Assembly (NCBI GenBank): GCA_963781725.1
Contig: CAWAGV010000002.1
Span: forward strand, 682,001 to 746,000
DNA: 64,000 nucleotides
Direction: 5' to 3'
DNA from: BOG-931 sp963781725
Lineage (GTDB): Bacteria; Pseudomonadota; Alphaproteobacteria; Rhizobiales; Xanthobacteraceae
Shown here: piece after piece, positions 16,752-23,920 of the stretch
How positions within the stretch are numbered: position 1 is the first letter of the stretch
Layout of the letters: the number at the start of each line of letters is the position of its first letter
The notes under the pieces: model-generated
Seen by the model: the letters and a program-made list of their open reading frames with translations, nothing else
What the model was told of the DNA's origin: nothing
Database searches by the model: none
Made by a program: the position numbers and the translations under genes

Positions 16752-17774
16752 TCATTCCCTTGTAGGGACAGGTTGGTCAAGAACAACCTTCCGTTCAAGC
16801 GGGAAAACCTGCCAGCCGAAACGCGCGACAATCAGCCCCCAGATGCCCTTGGGCGCCCACAGCATGACCAGGATCGCCACCGCGCCGAGCATCAGCAGGT
16901 AAATGGTGCCGAGATCGGCGAGCGTCTGGCGTAGCAGGAAGAACACGATGGTGCCGACGATCGGCCCCTCGATGCGGCCGATGCCGCCGATCACCGTTAT
17001 GAAGATCACAAACGCCGTCCAGTCGTTCACGCTGAACGCGGCATCGGGCGAAACGCGCAACTTTTGCAGGAAGATCAGCGCGCCGACCATCGCGGTGCCG
17101 AATGCGGTGACGACATAGACCAGGAACTTGATGCGGCGGACGTCGATGCCATTGCAGGAGGCGGCAAGCTCGCTGTCGCGAATCGCTTTCAGCGCCAGGC
17201 CGTAGCGTGAGCGCAGCAGCAGCACGATCAGTGCGAGGATCGCGACGACCAGCGCCAACGCGATCCAGTAGATCAGGAAATCCCGCATCTGCCGCGACGG
17301 CGCGAGGCCGATGATGACGGCCGCCGGCAGGCTGGTGCCGGAACCGCCGCCGAGCAGCGACACCTGCGAGGCGAGCAAGCGGAAAACCTCGGCGACAATC
17401 CAGGTGCCGATCGCGAAGTAATGGCCGCGCAGCCGGAACACCAGCACCGCAACCGGGATCGCAACGACGGCGCTGACCGCGCCGGCGAGCGGGATGGCGA
17501 CAAGCGGCGACACGCCGGCGAGGATCGCCAGCGCGAACAGCAGGTAGGCGCCGAGGCCGACATAGGCCTGCTGGCCGACAGAAACGAGACCGGCATAACC
17601 GGCGAGCAGATTCCACAGGCTCGCCAGCGCGACATAGGCGTAGATTTCCGACAGCAGCAGCAGATCGTCACGTCCGCCCCAGAACGGCGCGGCGGCAAGG
17701 GCGATCAAGGCCACCGCGCCGATGGCGATGCCGATTGTGCCGGCCCGGCTGCCGAAGACGACGCGCACGTTCAT
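16752..17774 (-). CDS. livM: Branched-chain amino-acid-type ABC transporter permease LivM
   Basis: A 340-residue inner-membrane permease with about ten hydrophobic segments. Typical LivM blocks are LLSEIYAYVALASLWNLLAG, AGLVSVGQQAYVGLGAYLLF, RLRGHYFAIGTWIVAE, LALKAIRDSELAASCNGIDV and VIGGIGRIEGPIVGTIVFF. It pairs with LivH to form the channel. ATG 17774 overlaps the livH stop by four bases. Most of a much longer open frame upstream of this ATG is not coding. The substrate is not readable from the permease, and HAAT-type transporters carry amino acids, urea or aromatic acids. Confidence 0.92.
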   Translation of the reverse strand: MNVRVVFGSRAGTIGIAIGAVALIALAAAPFWGGRDDLLLLSEIYAYVALASLWNLLAGYAGLVSVGQQAYVGLGAYLLFALAILAGVSPLVAIPLAGAVSAVVAIPVAVLVFRLRGHYFAIGTWIVAEVFRLLASQVSLLGGGSGTSLPAAVIIGLAPSRQMRDFLIYWIALALVVAILALIVLLLRSRYGLALKAIRDSELAASCNGIDVRRIKFLVYVVTAFGTAMVGALIFLQKLRVSPDAAFSVNDWTAFVIFITVIGGIGRIEGPIVGTIVFFLLRQTLADLGTIYLLMLGAVAILVMLWAPKGIWGLIVARFGWQVFPLERKVVLDQPVPTRE

Positions 17775-18637
17775 GTCCGGACCTTCGGAAACAGACCTTC
17801 GGGCCGTGCCGCCAGCACCACGAGGAAGGCGATGTGCCCGGCGAGCAGTTGCCAGCCGGGATCGAGGTGCGCACCGACGGCTTGCGCGACGCCGAGGATC
17901 AGTCCACCGGCGAGCGTGCCCCACAGACTGCCGAGGCCGCCGATGATCACCGCCTCGAAGCCGAAGATCAGCCGCGACGGCCCTTGCGACGGATCGAAGT
18001 TCGCGCGCACCGCCAGGAACACACCGGCGATCGCGACGACGGCGAGCGACAGCGCCATCGCCAGCGCAAACACATGGCGGTTGTCGAGACCCATGAGTTG
18101 CGCGACCGACGGATTGTCCGCGGTGGCGCGAAAGGCGCGGCCCAGCGCCGTGCGATAGAAGATGAATTGCAGAGCGGCGATCACCGCGACGGCGACGACA
18201 AATTGCAGCAGCGGCAATACACCGACATAGACGCCGGTGAAGATTTGCATGGTCGCGACTTCGATGCCGCCGGCCTGTAATTTCTGGCTGTCGGCGGTGA
18301 AGACTTCGAGCAATCCATTCTGGATGATCACCGACAAGCCGAATGTCACCAGCAGCGGCGGCAGCAGATCGTCGCCGAGCGTGCGGTTGAGCACGAAGCG
18401 TTGCAGGCCGTAACCGATCAGCGCCATCAGCGGCACGACGATCAGCAGCGACGTCAGCGGCCCGACGCCGAGCGTCTGCGTCGTGACCAGCGCCAGATAG
18501 GCGGCCAGCACGATAAGGTCGCCGTGGGCGATGTTGACCAGCCGCATCACGCCAAAGATCAACGACAGCCCGGCGGCGAACATGGCGTAGAGGCCGCCGA
18601 CCAGAATGCCTTGCAGGATGACGTTGAGCCAATCCAC
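17771..18637 (-). CDS. livH: Branched-chain amino-acid-type ABC transporter permease LivH
   Basis: A 288-residue permease with LivH blocks LNVILQGILVGGLYAMFAAG, LSLIFGVMRLVNIAHGDLIV, RTALGRAFRATADNPSVAQL, MGLDNRHVFALAMAL and FGFEAVIIGGLGSLWGTLAG. It lies 3 bases after livF and overlaps livM (ATGA), consistent with one operon and coupled translation. Confidence 0.92.
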   Translation of the reverse strand: MDWLNVILQGILVGGLYAMFAAGLSLIFGVMRLVNIAHGDLIVLAAYLALVTTQTLGVGPLTSLLIVVPLMALIGYGLQRFVLNRTLGDDLLPPLLVTFGLSVIIQNGLLEVFTADSQKLQAGGIEVATMQIFTGVYVGVLPLLQFVVAVAVIAALQFIFYRTALGRAFRATADNPSVAQLMGLDNRHVFALAMALSLAVVAIAGVFLAVRANFDPSQGPSRLIFGFEAVIIGGLGSLWGTLAGGLILGVAQAVGAHLDPGWQLLAGHIAFLVVLAARPEGLFPKVRT

Positions 18638-18640
18638 CGG

Positions 18641-19363
18641 TCACACCCCGAAATAGGCCGCGGCGATCTGCTCGCGGGAAAGCTCCCGTGCCGCGCCCGC
18701 GAGCGCGACGCGGCCTTCCTGCAGGCAATAGACCCGGCTCGCCGTCTTGAGCGCCTGCACGATGTCCTGTTCGACCAGCATGACGGCGACGCCTTCGCCG
18801 AGGATCGCCGGCAGCCGCGCGTAGATGTCGCGCACCACGATCGGCGCCAGGCCAAGGCTGATTTCGTCGCACAGCAGGAGCCTGGGGTTCGACATCAGCG
18901 CGCGGCCGATGGCGACCATCTGCTGCTGGCCGCCGGACAGCGCCGTGCTCGGCATCGCCCGCCGCTCGCCGAGCACCGGGAATAATTCGTAGATGCGCGG
19001 CAGATGCCACGGTCCCGGCCGCTTCAACTGGCCGCCGATCAGCAGGTTTTCCTCGACCGTCAGCGACGCGAACAGTCCCCTGCCCTCGGGCACCAGCGCG
19101 ACGCCGCGCGCGGCGACCGCGTAGGCCGGCATGCCGCCGATCGGCGCACCGTCGAAGGCGATCGCATCGGGCCGCGCGTGCAGCAGCCCGGCGATGCTTT
19201 TGAGCAGTGCACTCTTGCCCGCACCGTTGGCGCCGATCACCGCAACCCCTTCGCCGGCGGCGACCTGCATCGAGACGCCGAACAGCGCCTGGATGTCGCC
19301 GTAGAACGCATCGAGGTTGCTGATGGTCAGCAAAGCCGACGCTTTTTCAGAAAGACTCGGCAT
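18641..19363 (-). CDS. livF: ABC transporter ATPase LivF
   Basis: A 240-residue ATPase: Walker A GANGAGKSALLKS, signature LSGGQQQMVAIGRALM, Walker B LLLCDEISLGLAP, and the LivF C-terminal RVYCLQEGRVALAG. The usual Thr after the Walker Lys is Ser-Ala here (GKSA), still compatible with nucleotide binding. The start overlaps the end of livG by 17 bases. A downstream start closer to LLTISNLDAFYGD is possible. Confidence 0.92.
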   Translation of the reverse strand: MPSLSEKASALLTISNLDAFYGDIQALFGVSMQVAAGEGVAVIGANGAGKSALLKSIAGLLHARPDAIAFDGAPIGGMPAYAVAARGVALVPEGRGLFASLTVEENLLIGGQLKRPGPWHLPRIYELFPVLGERRAMPSTALSGGQQQMVAIGRALMSNPRLLLCDEISLGLAPIVVRDIYARLPAILGEGVAVMLVEQDIVQALKTASRVYCLQEGRVALAGAARELSREQIAAAYFGV

Positions 19364-20087
19364 CGGCCTCGATCCCCATGTAGATTTCCGCCACTTGCGG
19401 ACTGCGGATCACCGTTTGCGGATCGCCGCCGGCGATGAAGGCGCCGTTGTAGAGCACCAGAAGCCGGTCGATGCTGGCGAGCAGCGCATGCACGACATGC
19501 TCGATCCAGATGATCGAAACGCCGCGCCGCTTCACCGCGCGGATGAGATCGATCAGCGCGTGACATTCGTGCTCGGTGAGGCCGCCCGCGACCTCGTCGA
19601 GCAGCAGCACCTTCGGATCGGTCGCCAGCGCCCGCGCCAGTTCAAGGCGTTTGCGGTCGAGCAGCGGCAGGCTGCCGGATGGCCAGTTGGCTTTGTCGGC
19701 CAGGCCGCATTGCTCGAGAATCTCCATGCAGCGGCCGTAGGCATCGCGTTCGCGGTCGCCCGCGCCGAACGCCGCGGCGACGACCAGGTTCTCGAACACG
19801 CTCATGCCGCCGAACGGCAACGGGATTTGAAACGAACGGCCAATGCCGAGCGCGCAACGCTGCGCCGGCGGCATGCTGGTGATGTCATTGCCGGCAAAGA
19901 GCACGCGGCCGGCATCCGGCGCGAGAATGCCGTTGATCAGGCCGAACAGCGTGGTCTTGCCGGCGCCGTTCGGCCCGATGATGCCGAGCGCCTCGCCTTC
20001 GGCGAGCGACAGATCGATTTGCTCGGCAATGACGATGGCGCCGAACCGCTTCGATATCCTGTCCAACGCCAGTATCGGCACGCTCAT
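19347..20087 (-). CDS. livG: ABC transporter ATPase LivG
   Basis: A 246-residue ATPase: ISKRFGAIVIAEQIDLSLAE, Walker A GPNGAGKTTLF, FQIPLPFGGMSVFENLVVAA (Q-loop region), Walker B VLLLDEVAGGLTEHE and IEHVVHALLASIDRLLVLYN. It starts the transporter part of the leftward gene train, 33 bases after gntK. No LivK-type periplasmic binding protein is encoded next to it, so the binding protein must be elsewhere. Confidence 0.92.
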   Translation of the reverse strand: MSVPILALDRISKRFGAIVIAEQIDLSLAEGEALGIIGPNGAGKTTLFGLINGILAPDAGRVLFAGNDITSMPPAQRCALGIGRSFQIPLPFGGMSVFENLVVAAAFGAGDRERDAYGRCMEILEQCGLADKANWPSGSLPLLDRKRLELARALATDPKVLLLDEVAGGLTEHECHALIDLIRAVKRRGVSIIWIEHVVHALLASIDRLLVLYNGAFIAGGDPQTVIRSPQVAEIYMGIEADAESF

Positions 20088-20119
20088 CGGGAGCTTTTTC
20101 TGCGCGCCGGTGACGGCCT

Positions 20120-20650
20120 TTAATCGGCGGCTTCTGCCACGCCAATGTCGAGCTTCTTCACGATGGCGTCAACGATCCGGCGGGGATGCGGCGCAACCGA
20201 CACCACGATCGGGCGTTCGTCGGGCGTCGGCTCTTCAAGCGCCGCGAACTGGCTGTCGAGCAACGAGGCCGGCATGAAATGATCGTCACGCGCCGCGATG
20301 CGCCGACCGACCAGTTCCTTGTCGCCCTTAAGAAAGACGATCCGCACATCGCGACGGGTGCCGACCAGGATGTCGCGATAGGCGCGCTTGAGCGCTGAAC
20401 AGGCGATGATGCCGTGGCCGCCGGCCTGCAAAGTATCGTCGATCCAGGAGGCTATGGCGCGCAGCCACGGCAGGCGATCCGCATCGGTCAGCGGCTCGCC
20501 GTGATGCATCTTCTCGACATTGGACTTCGGATGAAACCAGTCGCCGTCCTCGTAGACCCAGCCGAGGCGGTGCGCGAGCATCGAAGCGATCGTGCTCTTG
20601 CCGCTGCCGGAAACGCCCATCACCACGAGCACGCAGGCCGGGTCAGCCAT
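20120..20650 (-). CDS. gntK: Gluconokinase
   Basis: A 176-residue kinase that phosphorylates gluconate to 6-phosphogluconate. It has a P-loop VMGVSGSGKSTIASMLA, YEDGDWFHPKSNVEKM (substrate region), CSALKRAYRDIL and FLKGDKELVGRRIAARDDHF. ATG 20650 overlaps the pgl stop by eight bases, and the in-frame extension to 20776 is not protein-like. It joins the zwf-pgl-gnd genes, so both glucose 6-phosphate and free gluconate feed 6-phosphogluconate. Confidence 0.92.
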   Translation of the reverse strand: MADPACVLVVMGVSGSGKSTIASMLAHRLGWVYEDGDWFHPKSNVEKMHHGEPLTDADRLPWLRAIASWIDDTLQAGGHGIIACSALKRAYRDILVGTRRDVRIVFLKGDKELVGRRIAARDDHFMPASLLDSQFAALEEPTPDERPIVVSVAPHPRRIVDAIVKKLDIGVAEAAD

Positions 20651-21389
20651 TCTGTCCCTCCGGCGCGGCGGCACGGTCGAGCAGCCAGACCAGATCGCCC
20701 TCGGCATGGGCGCGCGCCGCCGGCAGATCCTCGCCGGAAAATATCCGATGCAGAATCTCGCGCTTGCCCGCGCCATCGACGATGAACAGCATTTCGCGGG
20801 TCGAGGCCAGCGCCGGAAACGTCAGCGTGACCCGCGGCACCAGCGGCTCCATGCCGGCCTTGGCGACACCGACCACCCAACGGCTGTTCTCGTCGAGCGC
20901 GCGGGATTGCGGGAACAGCGATGCGGTGTGGCCGTCCGGACCGACGCCCATCAGCACCAGATCGAACAGCGGCCGCGCCGGATCGAGCTGCTCGGCGCCG
21001 TAAAACGCGCGCAGCGTGTCCTGATAGAGATTGGCCGCACCTTCCGGATAGTTGGTGTCGGTGGGAATCGCATGAATGTTGCTTGGCGGCGCACCGGCCT
21101 TGTCGAGAAACAGCCGCCGCGCCATGCCCATATTGCTGAGCGGATCGGTCTCGGGGACGAAACGGTCATCGCCCATGAACCAGTGCACGCGATCCCATGG
21201 CACTTCGTTGCGCCACGGCGCTTCGGCAAGTAGGCGATAAAGATCTTCCGGACTGGAACCGCCGGTGAGGCAGACCGCGGCGCGGCCCTTCGCTTGCTGC
21301 AGCCGGGCCACCAGCCGTTGGGCCGCCGTTTCCGCAATCGCCGCGGTGTCGGCAACGACGATGACCTCACGTTGTTTGTTGGCGGTCAT
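20643..21389 (-). CDS. pgl: 6-phosphogluconolactonase
   Basis: A 248-residue DevB/SOL-type lactonase. Its motifs include AVCLTGGSSPEDLYRLL, VHWFMGDDRFVPETDPLSNM, FDLVLMGVGPDGHTASLFP and VTLTFPALASTREMLFIVDG. It hydrolyses 6-phosphogluconolactone to 6-phosphogluconate. It lies between zwf (6-base gap) and gntK (8-base overlap) in the pentose phosphate operon. Confidence 0.94.
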   Translation of the reverse strand: MTANKQREVIVVADTAAIAETAAQRLVARLQQAKGRAAVCLTGGSSPEDLYRLLAEAPWRNEVPWDRVHWFMGDDRFVPETDPLSNMGMARRLFLDKAGAPPSNIHAIPTDTNYPEGAANLYQDTLRAFYGAEQLDPARPLFDLVLMGVGPDGHTASLFPQSRALDENSRWVVGVAKAGMEPLVPRVTLTFPALASTREMLFIVDGAGKREILHRIFSGEDLPAARAHAEGDLVWLLDRAAAPEGQNG

Positions 21390-21395
21390 GGTCCC

Positions 21396-22910
21396 TCACG
21401 CAATCGCACGCCAGCGGCGGCCGTCGGCGGAGAGCAGCCAGTCGGCTTCGGCGGGCCCGTCGCTGCCGGCGCGATAGGTGGCGAGACCCTTGCCGTTGGC
21501 CGCGTGCCATGCCTCCATGAACGGCTGCACGATACGCCAGCCCGCCTCGATGCCGTCGGCCCGGGGATAGAGAATGGCGTCGCCGATCATGCAGTCGTAG
21601 ATCAGCGTCTCGTAACCGGTGGACGGCGCGACGTCGAAATAATCCTCGTACTTGAACGTCATGCCGACGCCGCCGATCGAAATCGACGGCCCGGGCACCT
21701 TGGCGTTGAATTCCAGCCCGATGCATTCCTGGGGCTGGATCCGCAGCACCAGGAAATTCTGCGCCAGGTTTTCGACCGGCGTGTCACGAAACATGGCGAT
21801 CGGCGCCTGCTTGAACTTGATCGCGACCTCGGTGAGCTTGGTGCGCAGCGCCTTTCCGGTGCGCAGATAGAACGGCACGCCGGCCCAGCGCCAATTGTCG
21901 ATCACCAGCTTGAGCGCGGCATAGGTTTCGGTGGTGCTGTCCGGCTTGACGTCTGCGGTGGCGCGATAGGCCTCGACCCGTTTATTGTCGATGCTGCCCT
22001 CGCCATATTGCGCACGCACGGAATTGCGCAAGGCTTCGTCCGGCGTTTGCAACTGGACGGAGTCGAGCAGTTCCGCCTTCTGCGCTCGCACCGAATCCGC
22101 GGCAAACCGCGACGGCGGCTCCATGGCGATCAGCGACAGCAACTGAAACAGGTGATTGGGCACCATGTCGCGCAACGCCCCGGTGGCATCGTAGTAGTTG
22201 CCGCGGCGGCCGACCGTCAGCGCCTCGGCCACGGTGATCTGCACGTGATCGATATGATCGCGATTCCAGATCGGCTCGAACAGACCGTTGGCGAACCGCA
22301 GCACCAGAATGTTCTGGACGGTTTCCTTGCCGAGATAATGATCGATGCGGAAAATCTGGTCTTCCTTGAGAAGGCTCAGGAGCTTCTGATTGAGCGTCCG
22401 CGCCGAGGCGAGGTCGGTACCGAACGGCTTCTCGATGATGATGCGCCGCCACGCGCCATTCTCTTCGCGCGCCAATCCGGACTGGCCGAGATATGTTCCG
22501 ATCGGGACGAACGCGGCCGGCGGCGTCGCCAGGTAAAACAGCCGGTTGCCTTTGGTGTTGCGCTCGCCCTCGATGCGCGAAAGCTCGCGGCCGATCTTCT
22601 CGTAAGTCCGGGGATCGTCCGGCTCGCCTTGCACGTAGGCGACGCAATCCAGCAGCTTCTTGACGATCGCATCATCCACCTTGCGGGTGGCGAATTTCGG
22701 CAGGCTTTTGGCGAGATCGTCGCGAAATGCCTGGCTTGACGACTCACTCCGTGCAACGCCGATCAGCGCGAAAGCGTCGGCCAGCAGTCCGGCGGCGGCG
22801 AGATTGTAGAGCGCCGGAACGAGCAAACGATGCGTGAGATCGCCGGACGCGCCAAAAATCACCAGGCAACAGGGATCGGCCGGCCGGGCCTTCGCCGCTT
22901 TTATGGTCAT
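21396..22910 (-). CDS. zwf: Glucose-6-phosphate 1-dehydrogenase
   Basis: A 504-residue enzyme with the NADP motif VIFGASGDLTHRLL, the active-site signature FRIDHYLGKETVQN, FGTDLASARTLNQ and RTGKALRTKLTEVAIKF. It oxidises glucose 6-phosphate to the lactone. ATG 22910 overlaps the gnd stop by four bases, which favours it over the longer open frame beginning at 23090. Confidence 0.95.
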   Translation of the reverse strand: MTIKAAKARPADPCCLVIFGASGDLTHRLLVPALYNLAAAGLLADAFALIGVARSESSSQAFRDDLAKSLPKFATRKVDDAIVKKLLDCVAYVQGEPDDPRTYEKIGRELSRIEGERNTKGNRLFYLATPPAAFVPIGTYLGQSGLAREENGAWRRIIIEKPFGTDLASARTLNQKLLSLLKEDQIFRIDHYLGKETVQNILVLRFANGLFEPIWNRDHIDHVQITVAEALTVGRRGNYYDATGALRDMVPNHLFQLLSLIAMEPPSRFAADSVRAQKAELLDSVQLQTPDEALRNSVRAQYGEGSIDNKRVEAYRATADVKPDSTTETYAALKLVIDNWRWAGVPFYLRTGKALRTKLTEVAIKFKQAPIAMFRDTPVENLAQNFLVLRIQPQECIGLEFNAKVPGPSISIGGVGMTFKYEDYFDVAPSTGYETLIYDCMIGDAILYPRADGIEAGWRIVQPFMEAWHAANGKGLATYRAGSDGPAEADWLLSADGRRWRAIA

Positions 22911-23908
22911 GATGGCCCGGCTTTCGGCTCCAAGGCTTTCGGTTCTATGTGGGCGCCAAACCCTTTGCGCATCGCCGACAGAAGCTTCTCGGCAAAGGTA
23001 TGGTTTTGCCGGGACCGGAAGCGGGTATAGAGCGCCGCGGACAGCACGTCGGCCGGCACCGCCTCCTCGATGGCCGCCATCAAGGTCCACCGGCCTTCGC
23101 CGGAATCCTCGACAACGCCCTCAAAGCCATCGAGCTTGTCGTCGGCGGCGAGCGCGCTCGCGGTCAAATCCAGCAGCCATGAACTGATCACGCTGCCGCG
23201 CCGCCAGACCTCGGCGATGTCCGTCAAGTTGAGATCGAACCGGCTATCCTCGGGCAAATCCTTTTTGTTGGCGTTCTTGAGAATATCGAAGCCCTCGGCA
23301 TAGGCCTGCATCAGGCCGTACTCGATGCCGTTGTGGATCATCTTGACGAAATGGCCGGCGCCGTTCGGCCCGGCATGGATATAGCCGTGCTCGGCGCGCG
23401 GATCGCGACCTTCACGCTTCGGCGTGCGCGGCACTTCGCCGAGCCCCGGCGCCAGCGCCGAGAAAATCGGATCGAGCCGGTCGACAATCGCCTTGTCGCC
23501 GCCGATCATCATGCAATAGCCGCGCGCGAGACCCCAGACCCCGCCGCTGGTCCCGACATCGACATGATAGATATTGCGCTCTTTGAGCATTTTGGCGCGG
23601 CGGATGTCGTCGCGCCAAAATGTGTTGCCGCCATCGAGGACGACGTCGCCTGCGGACAGCAGCTTGCCGAGCTGCGCGATCGTGTCGTCGGTGATCTTGC
23701 CGGCCGGCAGCATGACCCACACCGCGCGCGGCGGGCGCAACTGCTGCACCAGCCTGTCCAGCCCTTCGGCGCCGGCGGCGCCATCGCGCTTCAGATCGGC
23801 AATCGCCTTCGGATCATGATCGTAAACGACGGCTTCATGGCCGTGTTGAATGAGACGACGGGTAATATTGCCGCCCATGCGGCCAAGACCAATAACGCCA
23901 ATCTGCAT
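22907..23908 (-). CDS. gnd: 6-phosphogluconate dehydrogenase, short (GndA/YqeC-like) form
   Basis: A 333-residue enzyme, clearly shorter than the 470-residue E. coli type and typical of the NAD-preferring short class. Motifs are IGVIGLGRMGGNITRRLI, VLDGGNTFWRDD, VDVGTSGGVWGLARGYCMM and PNGAGHFVKMIHNGIEYG. It decarboxylates 6-phosphogluconate to ribulose 5-phosphate. It starts 13 bases after tal-pgi and overlaps zwf. Confidence 0.92.
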   Translation of the reverse strand: MQIGVIGLGRMGGNITRRLIQHGHEAVVYDHDPKAIADLKRDGAAGAEGLDRLVQQLRPPRAVWVMLPAGKITDDTIAQLGKLLSAGDVVLDGGNTFWRDDIRRAKMLKERNIYHVDVGTSGGVWGLARGYCMMIGGDKAIVDRLDPIFSALAPGLGEVPRTPKREGRDPRAEHGYIHAGPNGAGHFVKMIHNGIEYGLMQAYAEGFDILKNANKKDLPEDSRFDLNLTDIAEVWRRGSVISSWLLDLTASALAADDKLDGFEGVVEDSGEGRWTLMAAIEEAVPADVLSAALYTRFRSRQNHTFAEKLLSAMRKGFGAHIEPKALEPKAGPS

Positions 23909-23920
23909 GGCAAACTCCGT

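Noticed and set aside
16752..19010. A 752-codon leftward frame over livM, livH and livF
   Set aside because: Only the last 340 codons are LivM. The upstream part overlaps livH and livF in another frame and is arginine/alanine-rich shadow sequence.
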